Origin: Streptomyces sannanensis | GTDB taxonomy: Bacteria; Actinomycetota; Actinomycetes; Streptomycetales; Streptomycetaceae | Assembly (NCBI RefSeq): GCF_039536205.1 | Contig: NZ_BAAAYL010000001.1 | Span: 3,720,001 to 3,784,000, forward strand | DNA: 64,000 nucleotides | Direction: 5' to 3' | Shown: positions 8,927 to 19,200 of the stretch, piece by piece | Layout: the number at the start of each line of letters is the position of its first letter | Numbering within the stretch: position 1 is the stretch's first letter | The notes under the pieces: generated by a model | Seen by the model: only the letters and a program-made list of their open reading frames with translations | Database searches by the model: none | What the model was told of the DNA's origin: nothing | Position numbers and translations under genes: made by a program

Positions 8927-10426
8927 GTGAGTACGACCAGCCTTCCCGCGCCGGACGGCGCCGTCCGTTTCCGCGCAGCCCTGCTCGACGCCGCCTTCAC
9001 GGCCGACGGGCTGCTCGACCTGCTCGGCGCGCCCGCGTACGCCGCGCTGGCGCGCAGCGAGACCGTTCCCGCCCTGCGGGCCACCCGTGGCGACACCCCG
9101 CTCGAGCAGCTGGTGCGGCTCTTCCTGCTCCAGCAGCCGGTGGCCTACGAGCGGGCCCGCGCCGCGCTGCCGCTGGACGAGGCCCTCGCCGGCGGCTGGG
9201 TCGTGAAGGACGGCGACGAGGTCCGGGCGACGGTGGACGTGCGGCCGTACGGCGGCCCCGAGGGCCAGGACTGGTTCATCGTCTCCGACCTGGGCTGCGC
9301 GGTCGGCGGTGCCGGCGGCGCGAGCGGACGCGACGAGGGCGTGGTGCTCGGCGTCGGCGGGGCGTCCACCACCCTTGCCGGGATCACCGTGCGCACGCCC
9401 GTGGCCTCCGCCCTGGACCTCGGTACCGGCTCCGGCATTCAGGCGCTGCACGCCTCGCAGCACGCCACCCGGGTCACCGCCACCGATCTCAATCCCCGCG
9501 CGCTGCGTTTCGCCCGCCTCACCCTGGCACTGTCCGGCGCCCCGGAGGCGGATCTGCGCGAGGGCTCGCTGTTCGAGCCGGTCGCGCACGAGTCGTACGA
9601 CCTGATCGTCTCCAATCCGCCGTTCGTGATCTCCCCCGGCGCGCGGCTGACCTACCGCGACGGCGGGATGGGCGGTGACGACCTGTGCCGCACGCTTGTG
9701 CAGCAGGCGGGGGAGCGGCTCAACGACGGCGGATACGCGCAGTTCCTCGCCAACTGGCAGCACGTCGAGGGTGAGGAGTGGCAGGACCGGCTGCGCTCCT
9801 GGGTGCCGCGCGGCTGCGACGCCTGGATCGTGCAGCGCGAGGTGCAGGACATCACGCAGTACGCCGAGCTGTGGCTGCGCGACAGCGGCGACCACCATGC
9901 CGACCCCGCTGCCTACGCCGCGCGGTACGACGCCTGGCTGGACGAGTTCGAGGCCCGTAAGACCAGAGCGGTCGGCTTCGGCTGGATCACGCTCAGGAAG
10001 TCCGGCGCCGAACGCCCCTCGGTCACCGTGGAGGAATGGCCGCATTCGGTCGAGCAGCCGCTCGGCGCGGCGGTCCAGGCGCATTTCCGGCGGCAGGACT
10101 ATCTGCGGACGCACGACGACGCGGCGCTGCTCGCCGAACACTTCACGCTGGCCTCGGAGGTCGTGCAGGAGCAGGTCGGGCTGCCCGGCGCCGAGGACCC
10201 CGAGCACGTGGTGCTGCGACAGCACCGCGGGATGCGCCGCGCCACCAAGGTCGACACGGTCGGCGCGGGCTTCGCGGGAGTGTGCGACGGCTCGCTGTCG
10301 GCCGGCCGCATCCTCGACGCCATCGCGCAGCTGGTCGGAGAGGACGTGGTGCAACTGCGTGACCGCACACCCGCGCAGATCCGGCTTCTGATCGAGCAGG
10401 GTTTCCTCGAACCGTCGGAGGTGTGA
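8927..10426 (+). CDS. Class I SAM-dependent methyltransferase (PrmC/RsmC-like, NPPF motif)
   Basis: A 499-residue protein. An N-terminal domain (about 1-150) has the look of the partner domain found in actinobacterial putative rRNA/protein N-methyltransferases. It is followed by a Rossmann methyltransferase: SAM motif I ALDLGTGSGIQALHAS (about 164-179) and catalytic motif IV SNPPFVIS (about 228-235), which is typical of amino-group methylation on nucleic acids or glutamine. A C-terminal domain of about 170 residues follows. A -10-like CACAAT at 8915-8920 lies 6 nt before GTG 8927 and there is no Shine-Dalgarno, so the mRNA is likely leaderless. The exact substrate cannot be read from sequence. 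Confidence 0.85.
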   Translation: MSTTSLPAPDGAVRFRAALLDAAFTADGLLDLLGAPAYAALARSETVPALRATRGDTPLEQLVRLFLLQQPVAYERARAALPLDEALAGGWVVKDGDEVRATVDVRPYGGPEGQDWFIVSDLGCAVGGAGGASGRDEGVVLGVGGASTTLAGITVRTPVASALDLGTGSGIQALHASQHATRVTATDLNPRALRFARLTLALSGAPEADLREGSLFEPVAHESYDLIVSNPPFVISPGARLTYRDGGMGGDDLCRTLVQQAGERLNDGGYAQFLANWQHVEGEEWQDRLRSWVPRGCDAWIVQREVQDITQYAELWLRDSGDHHADPAAYAARYDAWLDEFEARKTRAVGFGWITLRKSGAERPSVTVEEWPHSVEQPLGAAVQAHFRRQDYLRTHDDAALLAEHFTLASEVVQEQVGLPGAEDPEHVVLRQHRGMRRATKVDTVGAGFAGVCDGSLSAGRILDAIAQLVGEDVVQLRDRTPAQIRLLIEQGFLEPSEV

Positions 10427-10610
10427 GGGGCGGGGTGCCCCTCCTGAGGCCGCCCTCGGTATGAAGTGACGGTCCTGGGGTGCATGCGCCTCAAGTGTCA
10501 GCATTTGCACGCAAAAAGGCTCCTCCGGGAGCCCGCCCCACGGCTACCTTCGAGGAACGCGCCCGCCATTTCCGCCGGGCGCACCTCTCGGGGGACGACG
10601 GGGGAAGCAC

Positions 10611-12737
10611 ATGACGGGGGACACACCGGATCAGGGCAGCGGAAGGACCATCGCGGGCCGCTACCGGCTGCTGCGCAAACTGGGCGCGGGCGGCATGGGT
10701 CGTGTCTGGCTGGCGTACGACGAGGAACTGGCCTGCCAGGTCACCCTCAAGGAGATCGCCCTGCCCGACGTGCCGGAGGAATCCCACGCACAGGCGGCAC
10801 GTATCGCGCGGGCCCGCAGCGAGGCGCGGCACGCCGCCCGGCTGCGCGGCCATCCGCATGTGGCGACGGTCCATGACGTGCTGGTGCACGAAGGACTGCC
10901 GTGGATCGTCATGGAGCACGTGCCGGACGCGATCGACCTGCAGGCGCTGGTACGGAAGTCGGGCCCGCTGCCGCCCGGGGAGACCGCGCGCGTGGGCATC
11001 GCGGTTCTCGACGCGCTGGCCGCGGGACATCGCCTGGGCATCCTGCACCGGGATGTGAAACCGGCCAACATTCTGCTGGCGCCGGACGGTTCAGGGGCTC
11101 CCCACGGGAGGGTCCTGCTCACCGACTACGGCATCGCACTCCGGCCCGAGTCGCACGAACCGCGCCTCACCGCCACCGCGGGAATCCTCGGTACGCCCGG
11201 ATACCTCGCCCCCGAGCGGGCGCGTGGTGAGCCGCCGACCCCGGCCGCCGACATCTTCTCGCTCGGCGCGACCCTGTACTCCGTGGTGGAGGGGCGCGGC
11301 CCGTTCGACCGCAACGACGAATACGGCACGCTGACAGCCCTGCTGACGGAGGATCCGACGCCGCCGGTCCGCGCCGGGGAGCTCGGGCCCGTGCTGCTGA
11401 CCATGCTCGCCAAGGACCCCGTGCTGAGGTCGTCGCCCGAGCAGGTGATGCGGCGTCTGGAGGCGGTGCGGGAGCGGCCCTCGGCGGCTTTCGGTCCGCC
11501 GCCCTCGGCAGGAGGTGCGGGCTTCGCGCCGGCCGGGTACGGCGGCCGTGCGCCGGACACACCCGGCACACCCGGCACGCCGGGGGTGCCGTACGGGCCC
11601 CCGACGCCGAGCACGCCCGGCGCCCCGGTCACGCCGAACACCCCGTACACGCCGACGTACGTCCCGGGCCCGGGCACCCCGTCGCGAGATGCCTCCGCGA
11701 CGCCTTCGTACGACACGTGGAACCCGAACCAGAATCCGTACGCCATGACCGCGCCCGTGTACCAACCCCCGCCGGGATCCGGATCGACGCCCGCGGTCGG
11801 CCCCGGTGGTGCGGCGCCGCCGAATCGCCGTGCGCCGCGTCCCGCCCTGATCGTCGCCCTTGTGGTCGCGGCGGTACTGGTGATCGGAGGGCTCGCCTTA
11901 GCGGGCATCGCGCTCACCGGCGACAGTGACGCCGAGGGCGGCGGAGGCGGCAGAAAGCCGGTCACCACCGCTCCGGTCACGCCGCCCGCCGACACGGGAC
12001 CCTTCTATCCGTACGGAGAGGGCATCGGCCTCACGAAGGCGCTGACCGTGGGCGACTGCGTCACCGCGGTGTGGCCGGGCAAGCCCTTCGCCGTTGCTTC
12101 GCCCCCCAATCTCGGGGTGGTCGACTGTGCGGGGGGATCGCAGGACGGCCAGGTGATGGCGGTGGAGATCTTCGCCGATGTCGAGGCCGCCCGGAGGGAC
12201 GCCACCGTCCGTTGCCGGGCCCAGACCGAGCGTGACACCTCCGCCATGGCGGACGCGGCCTCGTACGCGCTGGTGCCGACCCCGCAGGCGTTCACCCGGG
12301 CCAGTGGCCAGGTGGCGTGCCTGGTGCTCGGCCGGCATGTGGAGATCGGCAGCGAGATAGGGCGCTTCCGTGACAGCGGCCTGGACATGGGAATCGCCTC
12401 GATGCAGATCGGCGACTGCTTCACCTACACGGAGAACAAGGCGGAGAAGACCTCGTCCTCGCTGCTCACCACCTGTGCCGACTCGCACACCGACCAGGTG
12501 ATCGGCTACGCCACGTCCCAGTCCTCGAACAAACCCGATCCGGCGACCGCGCAGAAGCTGTGCACGAACAAGTTCGGCTCGAAGTGGGCGCGGGAGGCAA
12601 CACTGGCGATCTACGGGCTGTACCCGACGGTGGAGGAGACCTGGGACAAGGGGTTCCACTACATCGCCTGCACCGTGGGCCGCGCCGACGGCAAGGCGAT
12701 GACAGGCACCGTCTCGTCCTCGAACACCGACACATAG
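10611..12737 (+). CDS. Membrane-anchored Ser/Thr protein kinase
   Basis: A 708-residue Hanks-type kinase. Kinase domain about 15-285: glycine loop LGAGGMGRVW, catalytic Lys47 (VTLKEI), HRDVKPANILL at about 145-155. The metal-binding motif reads DYG instead of DFG (LLTDYGIAL, about 171), a change that occurs in some active kinases. Then follows a long Pro/Gly/Thr linker (about 290-410, with TPGTPGTPG-like repeats), one membrane helix (about 413-434) and an extracellular C-terminal region with paired repeat-like segments (VGDCVTAV... / IGDCFTYT...) containing cysteines, likely a sensor. GGGGGAAG precedes the ATG. Signal and substrates are unknown. Confidence 0.93.
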   Translation: MTGDTPDQGSGRTIAGRYRLLRKLGAGGMGRVWLAYDEELACQVTLKEIALPDVPEESHAQAARIARARSEARHAARLRGHPHVATVHDVLVHEGLPWIVMEHVPDAIDLQALVRKSGPLPPGETARVGIAVLDALAAGHRLGILHRDVKPANILLAPDGSGAPHGRVLLTDYGIALRPESHEPRLTATAGILGTPGYLAPERARGEPPTPAADIFSLGATLYSVVEGRGPFDRNDEYGTLTALLTEDPTPPVRAGELGPVLLTMLAKDPVLRSSPEQVMRRLEAVRERPSAAFGPPPSAGGAGFAPAGYGGRAPDTPGTPGTPGVPYGPPTPSTPGAPVTPNTPYTPTYVPGPGTPSRDASATPSYDTWNPNQNPYAMTAPVYQPPPGSGSTPAVGPGGAAPPNRRAPRPALIVALVVAAVLVIGGLALAGIALTGDSDAEGGGGGRKPVTTAPVTPPADTGPFYPYGEGIGLTKALTVGDCVTAVWPGKPFAVASPPNLGVVDCAGGSQDGQVMAVEIFADVEAARRDATVRCRAQTERDTSAMADAASYALVPTPQAFTRASGQVACLVLGRHVEIGSEIGRFRDSGLDMGIASMQIGDCFTYTENKAEKTSSSLLTTCADSHTDQVIGYATSQSSNKPDPATAQKLCTNKFGSKWAREATLAIYGLYPTVEETWDKGFHYIACTVGRADGKAMTGTVSSSNTDT

Positions 12738-12844
12738 CCACGTCCGCCACGCCGTTCACCACGACTTACCCCGGAGTTCGGGGTGAGGATGCCCGAGTGT
12801 GCCAGTCTCGGGCCTCCGGAGGAATCGCGGGCAGGCGGATCGGG

Positions 12845-13054
12845 ATGGTGGTCGGTATGGAGAGCGGGCCCGCGGTGTTCGCCGGGACGGTGTTCGTTCT
12901 GTTCGGAGCCGTGTTGCTGCTCTGGACGGGGGCGCGTGTTCTGCATCGCGCGCCGGTCGCACACGGTGTGAGCCCCATCGCCTCGGCCGCTCTCGCCGTG
13001 GTCTTCGGTATGGCGTTTCTCTTTCTCGGGGTGTGGTGCTTCGCCCGTATCTGA
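12845..13054 (+). CDS. Small two-helix membrane protein, unknown function
   Basis: A 69-residue ORF (ATG 12845, or ATG 12857 in frame) with two clear membrane helices: AVFAGTVFVLFGAVLLLWTG and SAALAVVFGMAFLFLGVWCF, separated by a short polar loop. It lies between the kinase and topA in the same direction. The hydrophobic pattern supports a real gene, but there is no recognisable family. Confidence 0.6.
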   Translation: MVVGMESGPAVFAGTVFVLFGAVLLLWTGARVLHRAPVAHGVSPIASAALAVVFGMAFLFLGVWCFARI

Positions 13055-13283
13055 CCGTAAACGGGACGAATAACCTTTCGGTGTCCGGCCCGGCTCTTCG
13101 ATGTTCTCCGGGACGCGAGCACGCGGTCCCGGACCATCCGGGCGGCAGGAATGGCGGTAGTCGGGTTACCGTTCGAGTGGCCGTTGCGGGCTTTTCCCGT
13201 TTGACACGGGGGCGGGTTGTACCGTCACACTCCGCAGCGTCACCGCACGACCGACCTAGTGCCGACCGGAGAGAAGAGCCAAG

Positions 13284-16115
13284 TTGTCCCCGACCCGCGA
13301 GACCGCAAAGGGCGGTCGCCGACTCGTCATCGTCGAGTCGCCTGCCAAGGCGAAGACGATCAAGGGCTACCTGGGCCCCGGCTATGTCGTCGAGGCCAGC
13401 GTCGGGCACATTCGCGACCTTCCGAACGGCGCCGCCGAGGTGCCCGAGAAGTACACCGGCGAGGTGCGCCGGCTCGGCGTGGATGTCGAGCACGACTTCC
13501 AGCCCGTCTATGTCGTCAACGCGGACAAAAAGGCCCAGGTCAGAAAGCTCAAGGAGCAGCTGGCCGAGTCCGACGAACTTTTCCTCGCCACCGATGAGGA
13601 CCGCGAGGGCGAGGCCATCGCATGGCACCTGCTGGAGGTGCTCAAGCCCAAGGTCCCGGTTCACCGGATGGTCTTCCACGAGATCACCAAGGCCGCGATC
13701 CAGGAGGCCGTCGCCAACCCGCGCGAGCTGAACAAGCGCATGGTCGACGCCCAGGAGACCCGCCGTATCCTCGACCGGCTCTACGGCTACGAGGTCTCGC
13801 CGGTCCTCTGGAAGAAGGTCATGCGCGGCCTGTCCGCGGGCCGTGTGCAGTCCGTCGCCACCCGCCTCGTCGTCGAGCGCGAGCGCGAGCGCATCGCCTT
13901 CCGCTCCGCCGAGTACTGGGACCTGACCGGCACTTTCTCCACCGGCCGCCCCGGTGACCCGTCCGACCCGTCGTCGCTGGTCGCGCGCCTCGCCACGGTC
14001 GACGGCCGGCGTGTCGCCACGGGCCGTGACTTCAACTCCGTGGGCCGGCTGAAGGGCGCCGACGTCCTCCACCTGGACGAGGCGAACGCCCGCGCGCTGG
14101 CCGCCGCGCTCGCCGGGACGTCCTTCTCGGTGCGCTCGGTGGAGTCCAAGCCGTACCGGCGCTCCCCGTACGCGCCGTTCCGTACGACCACCCTGCAGCA
14201 GGAGGCCTCCCGAAAGCTGGGCTTCGGGGCCAAGGCCACCATGCAGGTCGCGCAGAAGCTGTACGAGAACGGCTTCATCACGTACATGCGTACGGACTCC
14301 ACGACCCTCTCCGACACCGCCATCGCGGCGGCCCGCGCCCAGGTCACCCAGCTGTACGGCGCCGACTACCTGCCGGAGCGGCCGCGGGTCTACGCCGGCA
14401 AGGTCAAGAACGCCCAGGAGGCGCACGAGGCGATCCGGCCTTCGGGTGATCGTTTCCGTACGCCCGCCGAGACGGGTCTCACCGGCGACCAGTTCAGGCT
14501 CTACGAGCTGATCTGGAAGCGGACCGTCGCCTCCCAGATGAAGGACGCGGTCGGCAACAGCGTCACCGTGAAGATCGGCGGCGTCGCGAGCGACGGCCGG
14601 GACACCGAGTTCTCCGCCTCCGGCAAGACGATCACCTTCCACGGCTTCATGAAGGCCTACGTCGAGGGTGCCGACGACCCGAACGCGGAGCTCGACGACC
14701 GCGAGCGGCGCCTCCCGCAGGTCGCGGAGGGCGACGCGCTGCGCGCCGACGAGATCACCGCGGACGGCCACGCGACCAAGCCGCCGGCCCGCTACACCGA
14801 GGCCTCGCTGGTCAAGGAGCTGGAAGAGCGCGAGATCGGCCGCCCGTCCACGTACGCATCGATCATCGGCACCATCCTCGACCGCGGCTATGTCTTCAAG
14901 AAGGGCACCGCCCTCGTCCCGTCCTTCCTGTCCTTCGCCGTCGTCAACCTGCTGGAGAAGCACTTCGGCCGGCTGGTGGACTACGACTTCACCGCGAAGA
15001 TGGAGGACGACCTCGACCGCATCGCGCGCGGCGAGGCGCAGGCCGTGCCGTGGCTGAAGCGTTTCTACTTCGGCGAGGGCGGCCCGGCGGGCGCCGCGTC
15101 GGAGGCCGGCAACGGCGACGGCGACCACCTCGGCGGCCTGAAGGAGCTGGTCACCGACCTGGGCGCGATCGACGCCCGCGAGATCTCCTCCTTCCCGGTC
15201 GGCAACGACATCATGCTGCGCGTCGGCCGCTACGGCCCGTACGTCGAGCGCGGTGAGAAGGACCAGGAGGGCCATCAGCGCGCCGATGTGCCGGACGACC
15301 TGGCCCCCGACGAGCTGACGGTCGAGTACGCCGAGGAACTGTTCGCCAAGCCGAGCGGCGAGTTCGCCCTGGGTACCGACCCCGAGTCCGGCCACCAGAT
15401 CGTGGCCAAGGACGGCCGATACGGCCCGTACGTCACCGAGGTCCTGCCCGAGGGCACCCCGAAGACCGGCAAGAACGCGGTCAAGCCGCGCACGGCCTCG
15501 CTCTTCAAGTCCATGTCCCTCGATACGGTCACCCTGGAGGACGCGCTGCGGCTGATGTCCCTTCCGCGTGTCGTCGGCACCGACGCCGAGGGCGTGGAGA
15601 TCACAGCCCAGAACGGTCGCTACGGCCCCTACCTGAAGAAGGGCACGGACTCGCGGTCCCTGGAGTCCGAGGAGCAGCTCTTCACCATTGCCCTGGACGA
15701 GGCGCTGGCCATCTACGCCCAGCCGAAGGTCCGCGGCCGCGCCGCTGCCAAGCCCCCGCTGAAGGAGCTCGGCACCGACCCGGTCAGTGAGCGCCCGGTC
15801 GTCGTGAAGGACGGCCGTTTCGGCCCGTATGTCACGGACGGCGAGACCAACGCCACGCTGCGCTCCGGCGACAGCGTCGAGACGATCACGCCGGAGCGCG
15901 GCTACGAGCTTCTCGCCGAGAAGCGCGCGAAGGGCCCGGTGAAGAAGAAGACGGCCGCGAAGAAGACGACGGCCAAGAAGACCGCGGCTAAGAAGACGAC
16001 GACGGCGAAGAAGGCGACGACGGCCGCGGCGAAGAAGACGGCCGCCAAGAAGACGACGGCGAAGAAGGCGACAACGGCGAAGGCGACGGCCGCGAAGCCC
16101 CCGGCCGAGGGCTGA
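13284..16115 (+). CDS. topA: DNA topoisomerase I (type IA)
   Basis: A 943-residue enzyme that relaxes negative supercoils. It starts at TTG 13284 behind GAGAAGAG. N-terminal TOPRIM domain (LVIVESPAKAKTIKGYLG; acidic triad in ATDEDREGEAIAWHL), then the active-site segment NGFITYMRTDSTTL with catalytic Tyr334. The C-terminal part has no zinc fingers. It carries several repeated GRYGPY / GRFGPY modules (TOPRIM-C type) and then a lysine/alanine/threonine tail of about 50 residues (about 886-938, KKTTAKKTAAKK-like), the processivity-enhancing tail known in Streptomyces and mycobacterial TopA. Essential in the family. Confidence 0.97.
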   Translation: MSPTRETAKGGRRLVIVESPAKAKTIKGYLGPGYVVEASVGHIRDLPNGAAEVPEKYTGEVRRLGVDVEHDFQPVYVVNADKKAQVRKLKEQLAESDELFLATDEDREGEAIAWHLLEVLKPKVPVHRMVFHEITKAAIQEAVANPRELNKRMVDAQETRRILDRLYGYEVSPVLWKKVMRGLSAGRVQSVATRLVVERERERIAFRSAEYWDLTGTFSTGRPGDPSDPSSLVARLATVDGRRVATGRDFNSVGRLKGADVLHLDEANARALAAALAGTSFSVRSVESKPYRRSPYAPFRTTTLQQEASRKLGFGAKATMQVAQKLYENGFITYMRTDSTTLSDTAIAAARAQVTQLYGADYLPERPRVYAGKVKNAQEAHEAIRPSGDRFRTPAETGLTGDQFRLYELIWKRTVASQMKDAVGNSVTVKIGGVASDGRDTEFSASGKTITFHGFMKAYVEGADDPNAELDDRERRLPQVAEGDALRADEITADGHATKPPARYTEASLVKELEEREIGRPSTYASIIGTILDRGYVFKKGTALVPSFLSFAVVNLLEKHFGRLVDYDFTAKMEDDLDRIARGEAQAVPWLKRFYFGEGGPAGAASEAGNGDGDHLGGLKELVTDLGAIDAREISSFPVGNDIMLRVGRYGPYVERGEKDQEGHQRADVPDDLAPDELTVEYAEELFAKPSGEFALGTDPESGHQIVAKDGRYGPYVTEVLPEGTPKTGKNAVKPRTASLFKSMSLDTVTLEDALRLMSLPRVVGTDAEGVEITAQNGRYGPYLKKGTDSRSLESEEQLFTIALDEALAIYAQPKVRGRAAAKPPLKELGTDPVSERPVVVKDGRFGPYVTDGETNATLRSGDSVETITPERGYELLAEKRAKGPVKKKTAAKKTTAKKTAAKKTTTAKKATTAAAKKTAAKKTTAKKATTAKATAAKPPAEG

Positions 16116-16217
16116 CGGGCTCACCGGGGGCGGGCCGGGAAGGGGAGTGGGGAAAGCCACGCCCCGGAAATACGCCAGTATGTTCGGGTACGCCCCCAGG
16201 GAGCCGGGCACTCCGGA

Positions 16218-16223
16218 TAGGCT
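16218..16223 (+). promoter_or_regulatory. -10-like hexamer for leaderless tmk fusion mRNA
   Basis: TAGGCT ends 6 nt before ATG 16230 and no Shine-Dalgarno is present. Transcription would begin at or next to the start codon. No convincing -35 is seen. Confidence 0.5.
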
Positions 16224-16229
16224 GGGCGG

Positions 16230-19200
16230 ATGACGCGAGCCGAGCAGCCAACGGTCGTGAACACCGTCTCCGACGCCCTCGCCGCAGACTCACGCGAGCG
16301 CGCCGTACGAGCCCTGCTGCGCATCCCCCCGCTACGGCGGCTGTGGAGCGCCCAGCTCGTCGGCGGCGTCGGCGACGCCCTCGCCGTGCTGGTACTTCTG
16401 CTGCTGGCGCTGCAGGCGGCGGTCGCCGAGCAGGCGCTCGGCGGCGGCTACCGCGGTGCGGCCTTCGCCGTCGCCGCCGTGCTCGGCGCCCGTGCGCTCG
16501 CCACGCTGCTCTTCGGCGCGGTGCTCCTCGGCCCGGTCTCGACCCTGACGGCGCCGAGCGGTCCGCTGGACCGCCGCTGGACCATGATCGGGTCGGACTG
16601 GGTGCGGCTCGCGCTGCTCATCGTCGCGCCGCTGTGGATCGGGTGGACGCCGGGCAAGGCCCTGGCCTTCCTCCTCGGCACCGCCTTCGTCACCGGTGTC
16701 GCCGAGCGCTTCTGGACGGTTGCCAAGGAGAGCACCGCTCCGGCGTTCCTGCCGCCGCCACCTCCGGAGGGCGCGACGGTGCGCCCGCTGCCGGACCACA
16801 TGGACGCGCTGCGCCGGCTCTCGCTGCGTACGGGCTTCGCGGCCGTCCCTGCCGCGGCCGCGGTCCTGCTGGTGGCGACGCTGATCGGCAATGTGCTCGG
16901 TTCCGGCGTCGTGTGGTTCTCGCAGCACCAGGCGGCCCTCGGCTCGTACGTCGCCGCAGGGCTCTTCGCGGCCTCCGCGTCCGTGCTGTTCCTGATGGAA
17001 CTGCCCGGCGACCGCACACCGCGTCCGCGTTCCCCGCTGGAGGGCCTGCGCCGGCCGAGCACCGGCACCGGCCCCGACAAGGGGCGCACCGGTGCGGTGC
17101 CGCTGCTGGTGCTCGCCTGCGGGTCCGTCGCCGCGGCGATTGCCGCCGCTTCCGCCGTCGCCGTCCTGCACGCCACGGACCTGGGCGGCGGCCCGGTCAC
17201 CTTCGCGCTGCTCGTACTCGCCCTCACCGGCGGCACGGGGCTCGGCATCCGCGCCGCGGGCAGCGGCAAGGTGCTTGCCGCGCTGTCCCGGCGCCGTCTG
17301 CTGGCGCTCGCGATCGCCGTCACCGGTGTGGCACTGCTCGCCATGGGACTGGTGCCGGACACCGCGACCGTGCTGATGATCGCCCTGCTGGCCGGCTGCG
17401 CCGCCGGAGTCGCGGCGAACACCGGTCACACCCTGATCGACCAGGAGACGGAGGAATTCCGGCGGTCGCGCACCACCGAGCACCTGCAGGCCGTCGTCCG
17501 CGTCTTCATCGGCATCGGCGCCCTCGCCGCCCCGCTGCTCGCGGCCGCCATCGGTCCGCACCGACTCGCCAGCGGCGACTTCGTCTTCGCGCACGGCGGC
17601 GCCGCCTTCACGCTCATGCTGGTGGGCGCGCTGCTGCTGCCCGTCGCCGCGTTCGTACTGGCCAAGACCGACGACAGGCAGGGTGTGCCCCTGCGCCGCG
17701 ATCTGAGGGACGCGCTGCACGGCAGCGACCCGGTGCAGGCCCCGGCCGACACCGGCTTCTTCATCGCCCTGGAGGGCGGCGACGGCGCCGGGAAGTCCAC
17801 ACAGGTCAAGGCGCTCGCGGAGTGGATCCGGGACAAGGGGCACGAGGTCGTCGTCACGCGCGAGCCCGGCGCGACCCCGATCGGCAAGCGGCTGCGCTCG
17901 ATCCTGCTCGACCTGTCGTCCGCCGGCCTCTCGCACCGCGCGGAGGCACTGCTGTACGCGGCGGACCGCGCCGAGCACGTCGACTCCGTCGTACGGCCCG
18001 CGCTGGCGCGTGGCGCGGTCGTCATCTCCGACCGCTACATCGACTCGTCCGTGGCGTACCAGGGTGCGGGCCGGGACCTGTCGCCGACCGAGATCGCCCG
18101 GATCTCGCGCTGGGCGACGGACGGACTCGTACCGCATCTGACCGTGCTGCTCGACGTCTCGCCCGAGGCCGCCCGGGAACGCTTCACCGAGGCGCCGGAC
18201 CGGCTGGAGTCCGAGCCGCCGGAGTTCCATGCGCGCGTACGGGCCGGATTCCTGACCCTGGCCGCCGCCGACCCCGGCCGCTACCTCGTCGTGGACGCGT
18301 CCCAGGACCCCGAGGCCGTCACCACCGTCGTACGGCACCGGCTCGACCAGATGCTGCCGCTGTCGGAGGCCGAGCTGCGGGCGCAGGAGGAGGCCCGGAA
18401 GGCGGCGGAGGAAGAGGCCCGGCGCAAGGCCGAGGAAGAGGCCCGCCGCAAGGCGGAGGAGGAGCGCCTCGAGCGCGAGCGGCAGGAGCAGCTGGCCCGC
18501 CTGCGCGCCGAGGAGGAAGCCCGCAAACAGCGCGAACTGGAGGAGGCGCAGCGCCGCGAGGCCGAACGGCAGGCGGAGGAGGCCCGGCAGATGGCCGAGG
18601 CAGCCCGTCTGATCGAGGAGGAGGCGCGGGCCCGGCGCGAGGCCGAGGAGAAGGCACGCGCCGAGGAGGCCGAACGTCGCCGCAGGCAGGCCGAGGAGGA
18701 GGCCCGGCTGCGGGCCGAGGCGGAGGAGCGCCGTCTCGAGAGGCAGCGCAAGGCGGAGGAGGCGCTGCTCAGGGCGGAGGAGGCCCGCCGCGCGGCGGAG
18801 GCCGCGGCCGACTCCGAGGTGACGGTGCCGACACCGGCCGTCGGTTCGGAGGAGGTGACCCAGGAGGTCCCCATGCCGCGGATCGACATGCGCAAGGCCG
18901 AGGCCGACGCGGACGGGACCACGGTTCTGCCGCAGTACCCGGCGGACGAGGTGACGCGGGAGAACCCCGCCCCGGCACCGCGGACCGACATGCGCAGGCC
19001 CGAGCCCGCCGAGGAGGAGACGACGGTCCTGCCGCAGGTGCCCGGAACACCGGACGCGGCCGAGACCGCCGTGCTGCCGCCCGTGCGGCCGGGGGACCCG
19101 GCCGACCGGGTGCCGCCAGGGCTCTTCCGCGACGAGCGGCCCGCGCCCACGGGCGCCGACGACCGCACCCGTGAGCTCCCGCAGATCGACCCCGACCGCC

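Noticed and set aside
15940..16110. AAG/ACG-rich stretch at the end of topA considered as a non-coding repeat or contingency locus
   Set aside because: It encodes the expected Lys/Ala/Thr tail of actinobacterial topoisomerase I, in frame to the stop codon.
12756..16211. Very long minus-strand open frame (about 1150 codons) opposite topA
   Set aside because: It is the GC-rich complement of a well-supported topoisomerase gene. The translation is low-complexity Arg/Leu/Gly-rich with no motifs; codon periodicity belongs to topA.
18368..18810. GAGGCC/GAGGAG-rich repeats in the tmk fusion considered as a repeat array
   Set aside because: They are coding sequence for a continuous charged coiled coil; no repeat boundaries independent of codons.
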